A stretch of 64,000 nucleotides of DNA from Actinomycetales bacterium. GTDB lineage: Bacteria > Actinomycetota > Actinomycetes > Actinomycetales > Cellulomonadaceae. The position numbers were made by a program, and so were the translations under genes. This document shows, one piece after another, positions 56,311 through 64,000 of the stretch (position 1 is its first letter; each line of letters begins with the position of its first letter). The notes under the pieces were generated by a model. It saw only the letters and a list, made by a program, of their open reading frames with translations. It was not told the DNA's origin and ran no database searches. The stretch covers positions 186,001-250,000 of the forward strand of contig JAHLLI010000004.1 of NCBI GenBank assembly GCA_020444245.1, given 5' to 3'.

Positions 56311-56640
56311 ATGCACGAGCTGTCGATCACCCAGGACGTGGTCCGGACCGTGGTGGACCACACCGACGGACGGACCGTAGCGGGCGTGCGGCTGCGTATC
56401 GGCGCACTCGCGGGGATCGTCCCCGACGCTGTGCGGTTCTGCTTCGACCTGGCCACCCAGGGCACCACGCTCGAGGGTGCCTGGCTCGAGATCGAGGAGG
56501 AGCCGGGTCGGGGGCGGTGCCGGGTGTGCCGGAACGAGTTCGAGATGGCCGACCTGCTACCCCTGTGCCCGTGCGGGAGCACGGACGCCGAGGTCGTGGC
56601 CGGCCGTTCGCTCATGGTGACGTCGGTGGAGGTGGTCTAG
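56311..56640 (+). CDS. hypA: Hydrogenase nickel-incorporation protein HypA
   Basis: The 109-residue HypA begins MHELSITQDVV, whose N-terminal Met-His-Glu binds nickel, and has the zinc site CRVCRNEFEMADLLPLCPCGS. It hands Ni2+ to [NiFe]-hydrogenase precursors together with HypB. The ATG at 56311 follows GGAGGG. TAGGGT at 56289-56294 could be a -10, so hypAB may have its own promoter. Confidence 0.93.
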   Translation: MHELSITQDVVRTVVDHTDGRTVAGVRLRIGALAGIVPDAVRFCFDLATQGTTLEGAWLEIEEEPGRGRCRVCRNEFEMADLLPLCPCGSTDAEVVAGRSLMVTSVEVV

Positions 56641-57501
56641 GTGTGCGACACCTGCGGGTGCGGTGCGACGGATGTGCGAGTGGTGGACCCGGGGACCGGT
56701 GCGGTGACGCACACCCACGACGGCGTCACGCACACGCACGAGGCCGGTGAGCTCGGGCACGCGGTTCCCGAGCCGCACAGCCACGACGGCGGCCGGACGT
56801 TCCACACGCACGACGAGGTCCCGGCCACGGCCGAGGCACCCGCACACTCGCACGGGACCACGACGGTCGAGCTCGAGCTGGACGTGCTGGGCAAGAACAA
56901 CGCCCTGGCCGGCGAGACGCGCGCCTGGCTGGCCGCGCGGGACCTGGTGGCCGTGAACCTCATGAGCTCGCCGGGCTCGGGCAAGACGACCCTCCTGGAG
57001 CGCACGATCCGCGAGACCGCGGGACGGCAGGTCGTGGTGGTCGAGGGAGACCAGGAGACGCTCCTGGACGCCGAGCGGATCCGGGCGGCGGGCGCACGCG
57101 CCGTGCAGGTCAACACCGGTGCGGGCTGCCACCTCGACGCCGAGATGTTGCGCACCGCCCTGGACTCGCTGGCGCCGGAGAACGGCTCGCTGGTGATGGT
57201 CGAGAACGTCGGCAACCTGGTGTGCCCGGCCCTGTTCGATCTCGGCGAGCAGGCCCGCGTCGTGGTGATCTCGGTGACCGAGGGCGACGACAAGCCGCTG
57301 AAGTACCCGCACATGTTCTCCGCGGCCGACCTCGTGGTGCTCAACAAGACCGACCTGCTGCCGTACGTCGACTTCGACGTCGAGGCGCTGACGGCGCACG
57401 CCAGGGCGCTGCGGCCCGGGGTGCGCGTGCTGCCCGTGTCGGCGCGCACGGGCGAGGGCCTGGACGCCTGGTACACCTGGCTCGCGGAGCTGTCGGCCTG
57501 A
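56641..57501 (+). CDS. hypB: Hydrogenase nickel-incorporation GTPase HypB
   Basis: The 286-residue GTPase has the high-affinity nickel motif CDTCGCG at the N-terminus, a His-rich linker (about 14 His in residues 20-75, a nickel store), then G1 SSPGSGKTTLLE, the G2/metal region EGDQETLLDAERIRA, CHLDAEML, ENVGNLVCPALFDLGE and NKTDLLPYV. Its GTG follows the hypA stop directly. No other hyp or hydrogenase gene is in the window. Its stop is 7 bp from that of pgl, with a small GCCTGA/TCAGGC hairpin. Confidence 0.94.
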   Translation: MCDTCGCGATDVRVVDPGTGAVTHTHDGVTHTHEAGELGHAVPEPHSHDGGRTFHTHDEVPATAEAPAHSHGTTTVELELDVLGKNNALAGETRAWLAARDLVAVNLMSSPGSGKTTLLERTIRETAGRQVVVVEGDQETLLDAERIRAAGARAVQVNTGAGCHLDAEMLRTALDSLAPENGSLVMVENVGNLVCPALFDLGEQARVVVISVTEGDDKPLKYPHMFSAADLVVLNKTDLLPYVDFDVEALTAHARALRPGVRVLPVSARTGEGLDAWYTWLAELSA

Positions 57502-57508
57502 GCCCCGG

Positions 57509-58279
57509 TCAGGCGGGCGCGTCGGGTCCCGGCGTTCCACCGGGTAGCCGCGCCGCTGCGGCGAGGTCGATCAGCCACAACGTCGCGTCCATGCCGTGCA
57601 CACCGACCGCCGGGACGTCCCAGCGGTCCGCGTCGGGCGCCTGGGCTGCGGCGACGGCCTCGGCCTTGTCCGGTCCGGCGACCAGGAACCACACCTGCCG
57701 GCTGCGCTCGAGCGCCTCGAAGGTGAGCGAGACCCGATCGGGCGGAAGCTTGGGGGAGTCGTGCACGGCCACCGTGATCGCGCCCGTCGTGCGCTGCGCC
57801 GGGTGGTGCGGGAAGAGCGACGCGACGTGCGCGTCCGGACCCATCCCGAGCATCACCACGTCGAAGGCCCCGCCGCCCGCGCCACGGATCTGGTCGGCGT
57901 AGTCCGCGGCGCTCTGCTCGACCGAGTCGACCCGGTCGGGGCCCGCGACCCGGTGCACCAGGGCAGGGTCGAGCCCGAGCGCCAGGAGCCCAGCGTCGTC
58001 GGCCTGGGTGTCGTTGCGGTCCGGGTGCCCGGTCGGCAGGTACCGCTCGTCGCCCCACCACACCCGCACGCGGGACCAGTCGACGCACGAGCGGGCCGGC
58101 GCCCGGCCCACCGCGGCGACGGTCGCCGCCCCCATCGAGCCGCCGGTGAGCGCGATCTCGGCGATCTCGCGCTCGGCCTGCACGTCGATGAGTGCCGTGA
58201 GGAGCCGGGCCGCGACCGCGTCCGCGAGCGACGGCTTGTCCGGGTGCACCAGGAAGCGGGCGCGGCGGGCGGGGCTCAT
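57509..58279 (-). CDS. pgl: 6-phosphogluconolactonase
   Basis: The 256-residue Pgl hydrolyses 6-phosphogluconolactone. Landmarks are ALTGGSMGAATVAAV, VWWGDERYLPTGHPDRND, DVVMLGMGPDAHVASLFPHH and RVSLTFEAL. The ATG overlaps the opcA stop by 3 bp, so it ends the tkt-tal-zwf-opcA-pgl operon. Confidence 0.95.
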   Translation of the reverse strand: MSPARRARFLVHPDKPSLADAVAARLLTALIDVQAEREIAEIALTGGSMGAATVAAVGRAPARSCVDWSRVRVWWGDERYLPTGHPDRNDTQADDAGLLALGLDPALVHRVAGPDRVDSVEQSAADYADQIRGAGGGAFDVVMLGMGPDAHVASLFPHHPAQRTTGAITVAVHDSPKLPPDRVSLTFEALERSRQVWFLVAGPDKAEAVAAAQAPDADRWDVPAVGVHGMDATLWLIDLAAAARLPGGTPGPDAPA

Positions 58280-59193
58280 GCGACGCCGATCCGGGCCAGG
58301 CCGTCGCGGAGCACCTCGCCGTAGACCTCGTCCGGGTCCATCCGCCGCAGCTCCTCGGCGAGACACTCGGTCAGGGTGCGCAGCGGCATCGCCAGGTGCC
58401 GGTCGGGCTGCCCGGGCTGGTGCAGCAGGGCGACGCGGCCGTCCGGCCGGTCCACGATCACCGGTCCGGTCGCGCGCTCGAGGCGGACCGACGTGACGCC
58501 CTGGGCGTCCGGGTCGAGGTCCAGCTCGACCGGGCACCGCAGCGCCTGGGCGAGCCACGCGGCCAGGAGCGTCACCGACGGGTGGGTGTCGTGCCCGGCG
58601 ACGACGGCCTTGTGGACCTTCTCGAACGGCGGCTGGTCGAGCGCGGCGGCGAGCAGTCCCCGCCACACCGTGAGCCGTGTCCACGCCAGGTCCGTGTCGC
58701 CCTCGTGGTACGCGGTGCGCAGGGTGCGCAGGCTGTCTTGCGGGTGGGCGCACTCGAGGGTGTCGGTGACCCTGCGGCCGGCCATCGTGCCGACCGGATC
58801 CCCGGACGGGTCCGGGGGCACCTCGTAGGGCCACCACGCGACGATCGGGGCGTCCGGGAGCATCAGGGGCGTGATGAGGGTGTCGGCGTGCCCCAGCAGC
58901 TCCGGGCCGGCCTTGAGGACGATGACCTCGCTCGCCCCCGCGTCGCCGCCGACCCGGATCTCGGCGTCCAGGTGCGTGTTCGCGTTGCCGCACCGGCACA
59001 GCACGATGATGCGGCACGGGTGCTCGCGGCTCGCGACGTTGGCCGCTTCGATCGCGGGCTCGGGGTCGCGGTCGCCGGCGTCGATCACCAGCGTGAGCAC
59101 ACGCCCGAGGGCGATGGCGCCACCCTCGTCGCGGACCTGGACCAGGGACTTGGCCACCGCACCCGTGGTGGTGTCGGGAAGCTCGAGAATCAT
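58276..59193 (-). CDS. opcA: Glucose-6-phosphate dehydrogenase assembly protein OpcA
   Basis: The 305-residue OpcA promotes assembly or redox control of Zwf in Actinobacteria and cyanobacteria. It starts MILELPDTTTGAVAKSLVQV and has SREHPCRIIVL, PDAPIVAWWPYEVPPDP and DLAWTRLTVWRGLLAAALDQ, the family pattern. Starts 11 bp after zwf. Confidence 0.95.
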   Translation of the reverse strand: MILELPDTTTGAVAKSLVQVRDEGGAIALGRVLTLVIDAGDRDPEPAIEAANVASREHPCRIIVLCRCGNANTHLDAEIRVGGDAGASEVIVLKAGPELLGHADTLITPLMLPDAPIVAWWPYEVPPDPSGDPVGTMAGRRVTDTLECAHPQDSLRTLRTAYHEGDTDLAWTRLTVWRGLLAAALDQPPFEKVHKAVVAGHDTHPSVTLLAAWLAQALRCPVELDLDPDAQGVTSVRLERATGPVIVDRPDGRVALLHQPGQPDRHLAMPLRTLTECLAEELRRMDPDEVYGEVLRDGLARIGVA

Positions 59194-59203
59194 GCGTTCC
59201 TCC

Positions 59204-60742
59204 TCACGGCCGGCGCCAGACCCTGCCGTCGCGCGCCATCATGGCGTCGGCCGACGGCGGGCCCCACGACCCGGACGGATAGGGCTCGGGCGCGCCGTGG
59301 CGCGACCAGTGGTCGAGGATCGGGTCGAGGATCTTCCAGGACAGCTCGACCTCCTGCTGCCGTGGGAACAACGGCGGGTCACCGAGGAGCACGTCGAGGA
59401 TCAGCCGCTCGTACGCCTCGGGCGAGGACTCCGTGAAGGCGTGGCCGTAGCCGAAGTCCATCGTGACGTCGCGGACCTCCATCGCGGTGCCGGGCACCTT
59501 GGATCCGAACCGCAGCGTCACGCCCTCGTCGGGTTGCACCCGGATCACCAGGGCGTTCTTGCCGAGCTCCTCGGTGGCGGTCGACTCGAACGGCAGGTGC
59601 GGTGCCCGCTTGAAGACCACTGCGACCTCGGTCACGCGGCGTCCCAGCCGCTTGCCGGTGCGCAGGTAGAACGGCACCCCTGCCCACCTGCGGGTGTCGA
59701 TGTCCAGGCGGACCGCCGCGAACGTCTCGGTGATCGAACCCTGCGCGACGCCCTGCTCCTCGAGGTACCCGGCCACCTGCTCGCCGCCCTGCCAGCCCGC
59801 CGCGTACTGCCCGCGGGCGGTGTGCCGGTTCAGGTCCTTGGGCACCCGGACCGCCGAGAGCACCTTCTCCTTCTCGGCGCGCAGGTCGTCGGCGTCGAAG
59901 GACACCGGCTCCTCCATCGCGGTGAGAGCCAGGAGCTGGAGCAGGTGGTTCTGGATGACGTCGCGTGCCGCGCCGATGCCGTCGTAGTAGCCGGCGCGAC
60001 CGGCGATGCCGATGTCCTCGGCCATCGTGATCTGGACGTGGTCGACGTAGTTGGCGTTCCAGATCGGCTCGAACAGCTGGTTGGCGAACCGCAGCGCCAG
60101 CATGTTCTGGACGGTCTCCTTGCCCAGGTAGTGGTCGATCCGGAAGACCGACTCCGGGGCGAACACCTCCGAGACGACGTCGTTGAGCTCGCGCGAGGAC
60201 TCCAGGTCGCGCCCGAACGGCTTCTCGATGACGACCCGGCGCCAGGCGTGGTCGTGCTGGGTCGCCAGGCCGGACCGGGAGAGCTGGCGCAGCACGAGCG
60301 GGAACGCCTTGGGCGGCACCGACAGGTAGAACGCGTGGTTGCCGTTGGTGCCCTGGTCCGCGTCGAGCTCGGCGACCGTGCTGCTCAGCCGGTCGAAGGC
60401 CGCGTCGTCGCCGAACTCACCCTGGACGAACCGGATGCCGTCGGCGAGCTGGCGCCAGGTGCTCTCCCGGAAGGGCGTCCGGGCGTGCTCCTTGACCGCG
60501 TCATGGACGACCTGGGCGAAGTCCTGGTCCACCCAGTCCCGCCGCGCGAACCCGGTGAGCGCGAAGCCGGGTGGGAGCAGCCCACGGTTGGCCAGGTCGT
60601 AGACCGCCGGCATGAGCTTCTTGCGTGCCAGATCACCGGTGACGCCGAAGATCACCAGGCCGCACGGCCCGGCGATCCTGGCGAGTCGGCGGTCGCGCGG
60701 GTCGCGGAGCGGGTTGCGCTCCGCGGTCACGGCGCGGCTCAC
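59204..60742 (-). CDS. zwf: Glucose-6-phosphate 1-dehydrogenase
   Basis: The 512-residue Zwf has the NADP motif [15 protein letters not shown], the active-site [13 protein letters not shown] with its His and Lys, [11 protein letters not shown] and [11 protein letters not shown]. It catalyses the first step of the oxidative pentose phosphate route, making NADPH. The GTG overlaps the tal stop by 4 bp. Confidence 0.97.
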   Translation of the reverse strand: MSRAVTAERNPLRDPRDRRLARIAGPCGLVIFGVTGDLARKKLMPAVYDLANRGLLPPGFALTGFARRDWVDQDFAQVVHDAVKEHARTPFRESTWRQLADGIRFVQGEFGDDAAFDRLSSTVAELDADQGTNGNHAFYLSVPPKAFPLVLRQLSRSGLATQHDHAWRRVVIEKPFGRDLESSRELNDVVSEVFAPESVFRIDHYLGKETVQNMLALRFANQLFEPIWNANYVDHVQITMAEDIGIAGRAGYYDGIGAARDVIQNHLLQLLALTAMEEPVSFDADDLRAEKEKVLSAVRVPKDLNRHTARGQYAAGWQGGEQVAGYLEEQGVAQGSITETFAAVRLDIDTRRWAGVPFYLRTGKRLGRRVTEVAVVFKRAPHLPFESTATEELGKNALVIRVQPDEGVTLRFGSKVPGTAMEVRDVTMDFGYGHAFTESSPEAYERLILDVLLGDPPLFPRQQEVELSWKILDPILDHWSRHGAPEPYPSGSWGPPSADAMMARDGRVWRRP

Positions 60743-61863
60743 GCGGCGCCCTCCATCGCGCCGCGCACCGTGCCGAGCAGGTCCTCCCAGGCGTCGGTGA
60801 ACTTCTGCACACCCTCGACCTCGAGCTGGTCGGTCACGGCCGCGAGGTTCACGCCGACCCCCGCCAGCTCCGCCATGACGCGCTCGGCGTCGGGGTAGGC
60901 GTGGATGGCGTCGGGCCGGATCAGGCCGTGGTCGGCGGTGGCGGTGAGGGTGGCGCCCGGCATGGTGTTCACCGTGTGCGGCGCCACGAGCTCCTCGACG
61001 TACCGCGTGTCGCGGTAGGCCGGGTCCTTGGTGCTCGTCGAGGCCCACAGCGGGCGCTGGGTGCGGGCCCCTGCGGCGGCCAGCGCGGTCCAGCGCTCCG
61101 AGGCCCGGGTCTGCTCCCACAGCCGGTAGGCCAAGCGTGCGTTGGCGATCGCCGCGGTGCCGCGCAGCGCCACGGCGGGGTCGTCGCCGATCTTCTCCAA
61201 CCGCGCGTCGACGGCGGTGTCCACCCGGGACACGAAGAACGAGGCCACGGACGCGAGCCGGGAGAGGTCGATGCCGGCCGCGTGGGCCTGCTCGAGACCG
61301 GCCAGGTGGGCGTCGAGCACCTGCGCGTACCGCTCGAGGGAGAAGATCAGCGTGACGTTGACGCTGATGCCCTCGGCCAGGGCGGTGGTGATCGCGGGCA
61401 GCCCCTCGACGGTCGCGGGGATCTTGATGAACAGGTTCGGTCGGTCCACGGTCGCCCAGAGCCGTCGCGCCGCGGCGATCGTGCTCTGGGTGTCGCGGGC
61501 CAGCCTCGGGTCGACCTCGATGGACACCCGCCCGTCCGAGCCGTCGGTGGCCTCGTAGACCTCGGCGAGCACGTCGCACGCGTCACGCACGTCGTCGGTG
61601 GTGAGCCGGAAGACGGCCTCCTCGACGTCCAGGCCCTCACGCGCGAGCTCGGCGAGCTGGGGAGCGTAGGCGTCCGTCCCGTCGACGGCCTTGGCGAAGA
61701 TCGACGGGTTCGACGTCACGCCGATCACGCCCCGGGTGCGCACCAGGTCGGCGAGACCGCCGTCGTGCACCAGGGGGCGGGACAGGTCGTCGAGCCAGAT
61801 CGCCACGCCCGCGTCGGCGAGGTGGACGAGAGGTCGGGGGATCTCGGTGGGTACGGGCAGCAT
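60739..61863 (-). CDS. tal: Transaldolase
   Basis: The 374-residue transaldolase has the signature [13 protein letters not shown] and the Schiff-base Lys in [16 protein letters not shown], with [13 protein letters not shown] and [20 protein letters not shown]. This long form is typical of Actinobacteria; in some relatives it is fused to pgi, but not here. The ATG at 61863 follows GGAGAGG. Confidence 0.96.
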   Translation of the reverse strand: MLPVPTEIPRPLVHLADAGVAIWLDDLSRPLVHDGGLADLVRTRGVIGVTSNPSIFAKAVDGTDAYAPQLAELAREGLDVEEAVFRLTTDDVRDACDVLAEVYEATDGSDGRVSIEVDPRLARDTQSTIAAARRLWATVDRPNLFIKIPATVEGLPAITTALAEGISVNVTLIFSLERYAQVLDAHLAGLEQAHAAGIDLSRLASVASFFVSRVDTAVDARLEKIGDDPAVALRGTAAIANARLAYRLWEQTRASERWTALAAAGARTQRPLWASTSTKDPAYRDTRYVEELVAPHTVNTMPGATLTATADHGLIRPDAIHAYPDAERVMAELAGVGVNLAAVTDQLEVEGVQKFTDAWEDLLGTVRGAMEGAA

Positions 61864-61908
61864 GTGCGCACCTCTCCGGCCGGCGCCGGAGCGCCGACCC
61901 TCAGCGGT

Positions 61909-61933
61909 CCGCGGCGCCGCAGTGGCGCCGCGG
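61909..61933 (-). other. Hairpin between tkt and tal
   Basis: A 10-bp perfect stem (61909-61918 with 61924-61933) lies just after the tkt stop and before tal. It may lower readthrough or protect the tkt message end. Confidence 0.55.
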
Positions 61934-61940
61934 TGCTGCC

Positions 61941-64000
61941 CTACTCGCCCGCTGCCGCGGCCAGGGACTCGCGGGCCGCGTTGACCACGGCCTCCGCGGT
62001 GATCCCGAACTCGCGGTAGAGGGTGCCGTAGTCGGCCGAGGCCCCGTAGTGCTCGAGGGAGATCGAGCGGCCGGCGTCGCCGACCAGACGGGCCCACGGC
62101 ATGGCGATCCCGGCCTCGACCGAGACCCGGGCGCGCACCGACGGGGGCAGCACCTGATCACGGTAGGCACGTTCCTGCCGATCGAACCACTCGAGACACG
62201 GTGCCGAGACCACGCGGGTGGCCACGCCGGCCTGCTCGAGGTGGGTGCGGGCCTCGACGGCGAGCTGCACCTCCGAGCCGGTGGCGATGAGGATGACGTC
62301 CGGTGACCCGGTGCTCGCCTCGAGCAGCACGTAGGCGCCCTTGGCCACGTCGTCGGTGGTCGCGAACCCGTCGGCGCCCCGCGGGAACGTCGGGACGTTC
62401 TGGCGGGTCAGGACCAGGGCGGCGGGGTTGGCGGTGTTCTCCAGCACCGCGCGCCAGGCCGCAGCGGTCTCGTTCGCGTCGGCGGGCCGCACGACGTCGA
62501 GGTTCGGGATCGCCCGCACCGCGGCCAGGTGCTCGACCGGCTGGTGGGTGGGGCCGTCCTCGCCCAGACCGATCGAGTCGTGGGTCCACACGAAGATCGA
62601 CGGGACCCCCATCAGCGCCGCGAGGCGCACCGAGCCGCGCATGTAGTCGCTGAAGGTGAAGAACGTGCCGCCGTACGGGCGGGTCAGGCCGTGCAGCGCG
62701 ATGCCGTTGAGGATCGCGCCCATGCCGTGCTCGCGGATCCCGAAGTGCAGCGTGCGGCCGTACCAGGTGCCGGCGAACTCCTCGGTGGAGCGCTCCGGCG
62801 GCAGGAAGGAGGGCTCGCCCTTCATCGTGGTGTTGTTCGAGCCGGCCAGGTCCGCCGAGCCACCCCACAGCTCGGGCAGCACCGGCGCCAGCGCACTGAG
62901 CACGTTCCCGGACGCGGCGCGGGTGGCCACCGACCCACCGGCCTCGAACGTCGGCAACGCGTCGGTCCAGCCCTCGGGCAGCTCCTTGGCACGCAGGCGG
63001 TCCAGCAGAGCGGCGCGCTCGGGGTTGGCCTCGCGCCAGTCGCGGTAGCCGGCATCCCACTCGGCGTGCATCGCCTCGCCCCGGCGGACCATCGCGCGGG
63101 TGTGCGTGATCACCTCGGGCGAGACCTCGAAGCTCTTCTCGGGGTCGAAGCCGAGCACCTCCTTGAGGCCGGCGACCTCCTGGGTGCCGAGCTTGGAGCC
63201 GTGCGAGCCGTGGGTGTCCTGCTTGGTGGGCGACGGCCACGCGATGATCGTCCGCAGCCGGATGAACGAGGGCATGTCCGTGACGGCCTTCGCCGCCTCG
63301 ATCGCCTCGAGGAGCGCTGCCGGGTCCTCGCGGTACTCGGTGCCGCCGTGTGTCCAGTCCACCGACTGGGTGTGCCAGCCGTACGCCTCGTAGCGCGCCA
63401 GGACGTCCTCGGTGAAGGCCACGTCGGTGTGGCCCTCGATCGAGATCTTGTTGTCGTCCCAGATCACCACGAGGTTGCCGAGCTTCTGGGTGCCCGCGAT
63501 CGACGACGCCTCCGAGCTCACACCCTCCTGGAGGTCCCCGTCGGAGGCGATCACGTACACGAAGTGGTCGAACGGGCTGGTGCCCGGCGCCGCGTCGGGG
63601 TCGAGCAGCCCCCGCTCACGCCGGGCGGCCATCGCGAACCCGACCGAGCTCGCGATGCCCTGGCCCAGCGGGCCGGTGGTGATCTCCACGCCCTTGGTGT
63701 GGCCGTACTCCGGGTGGCCCGGCGTCAACGACCCCCAGGTGCGCAGCGCCTCCAGGTCGGACAGCTCCAGGCCGTAGCCGGCCAGGTACAGCTGGATGTA
63801 CTGGGTCAGGCTCGAGTGGCCCGCGGACAGGATGAAGCGGTCCCGACCCAGCCACGACGGGTCGGTCGGGTCGTGCCGCATCACACGCTGATACAGCAGG
63901 TACGCGGCAGGGGCGAGGCTGATCGCGGTCCCGGGGTGGCCGTTACCGACCTTCTCGACGGCGTCGGCGGCCAGGACACGCACGGTGTCGACGGCGCGCT
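61941..64000 (-). CDS. tkt: Transketolase, N-terminus beyond window
   Basis: The gene enters from the right edge; only its first 15-25 residues are missing. Seen: [21 protein letters not shown], the thiamine-diphosphate site [14 protein letters not shown] ... [11 protein letters not shown], the pyrimidine half [39 protein letters not shown] and [13 protein letters not shown]. It exchanges two-carbon units in the non-oxidative pentose branch. First gene of the visible operon. Confidence 0.97.
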   Translation of the reverse strand, partial: RAVDTVRVLAADAVEKVGNGHPGTAISLAPAAYLLYQRVMRHDPTDPSWLGRDRFILSAGHSSLTQYIQLYLAGYGLELSDLEALRTWGSLTPGHPEYGHTKGVEITTGPLGQGIASSVGFAMAARRERGLLDPDAAPGTSPFDHFVYVIASDGDLQEGVSSEASSIAGTQKLGNLVVIWDDNKISIEGHTDVAFTEDVLARYEAYGWHTQSVDWTHGGTEYREDPAALLEAIEAAKAVTDMPSFIRLRTIIAWPSPTKQDTHGSHGSKLGTQEVAGLKEVLGFDPEKSFEVSPEVITHTRAMVRRGEAMHAEWDAGYRDWREANPERAALLDRLRAKELPEGWTDALPTFEAGGSVATRAASGNVLSALAPVLPELWGGSADLAGSNNTTMKGEPSFLPPERSTEEFAGTWYGRTLHFGIREHGMGAILNGIALHGLTRPYGGTFFTFSDYMRGSVRLAALMGVPSIFVWTHDSIGLGEDGPTHQPVEHLAAVRAIPNLDVVRPADANETAAAWRAVLENTANPAALVLTRQNVPTFPRGADGFATTDDVAKGAYVLLEASTGSPDVILIATGSEVQLAVEARTHLEQAGVATRVVSAPCLEWFDRQERAYRDQVLPPSVRARVSVEAGIAMPWARLVGDAGRSISLEHYGASADYGTLYREFGITAEAVVNAARESLAAAAGE

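Noticed and set aside
57496-57514. Terminator between hypB and pgl
   Set aside because: Only a 6-bp stem spanning the two stop codons; too weak to annotate as a feature.
60739-61863. Transaldolase-phosphoglucose isomerase fusion
   Set aside because: The length (374) and sequence cover transaldolase only; no pgi gene is in the window.

Overview
The window is high-GC DNA with actinobacterial gene order: polA, rpsA, coaE, uvrB, uvrA, uvrC, rapZ, yvcK, whiA, gap, pgk, tpiA, secG and rbpA, followed by the oxidative pentose phosphate set pgl-opcA-zwf-tal-tkt. RbpA, WhiA, OpcA and an ANTAR regulator all point to Actinobacteria. The overall flavour suggests Micrococcales, perhaps Cellulomonadaceae, but the genus is a guess. 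Many genes have a -10-like hexamer 6-7 nt before the start codon and no Shine-Dalgarno, so leaderless mRNAs are probably common here.

Layout. 1-7 kb: the end of a secreted ice-binding-like gene, an EAL phosphodiesterase with a repeat tail, a truncated TetR, and an intact TetR with an ABC exporter. 7-11.7 kb: PEP carboxylase and a CPA2-type antiporter, flanked by two paralogous small membrane proteins. 11.7-19.7 kb: an accessory, partly decayed zone with remnants of a nucleotidyltransferase, a lipoprotein and a Fic gene, several unknown secreted or small genes, an intact HTH-MntA/HepT toxin-antitoxin pair with a palindromic operator, and an IS3-family element with terminal repeats and a 3-bp target duplication, beside a tRNA-Leu(CAA) gene. 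19.9-26.6 kb: a PdtaR-like ANTAR regulator and a complete branched-chain amino acid (Liv/HAAT) ABC transporter, whose LivH carries an extra extracellular domain and whose binding protein is on the opposite strand. 26.9-34.6 kb: GNAT, thioesterase, polA, methyltransferase, a membrane protein and a duplicated (two-domain) phosphofructokinase. 34.7-52.1 kb: rpsA, gnd, coaE, pcp, the three uvr genes with small genes between them, a terC gene under a Mn2+ (yybP-ykoY) riboswitch, and the rapZ-yvcK-whiA cluster. 52.3-64 kb: gap-pgk-tpiA, secG, rbpA, an isolated hypAB pair, and the convergent tkt-tal-zwf-opcA-pgl operon. tkt runs off the right edge.

How it fits together. The right half is a core-carbon block in which glycolysis (two-domain PFK, GAPDH, PGK, TPI) and the oxidative and non-oxidative pentose phosphate branches (Zwf/OpcA, Pgl, Gnd, Tal, Tkt) sit close together, with nucleotide excision repair and cell-envelope/carbon regulators (RapZ, YvcK, WhiA) between. 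The left half is more variable and carries the mobile and toxin-antitoxin material. Nothing here is an entirely new multi-gene system that I can prove. The most unusual items are the fused HTH-nucleotidyltransferase antitoxin with its leaderless self-controlled promoter, the LivH extracellular fusion, the orphan hypAB and the two-domain PFK.
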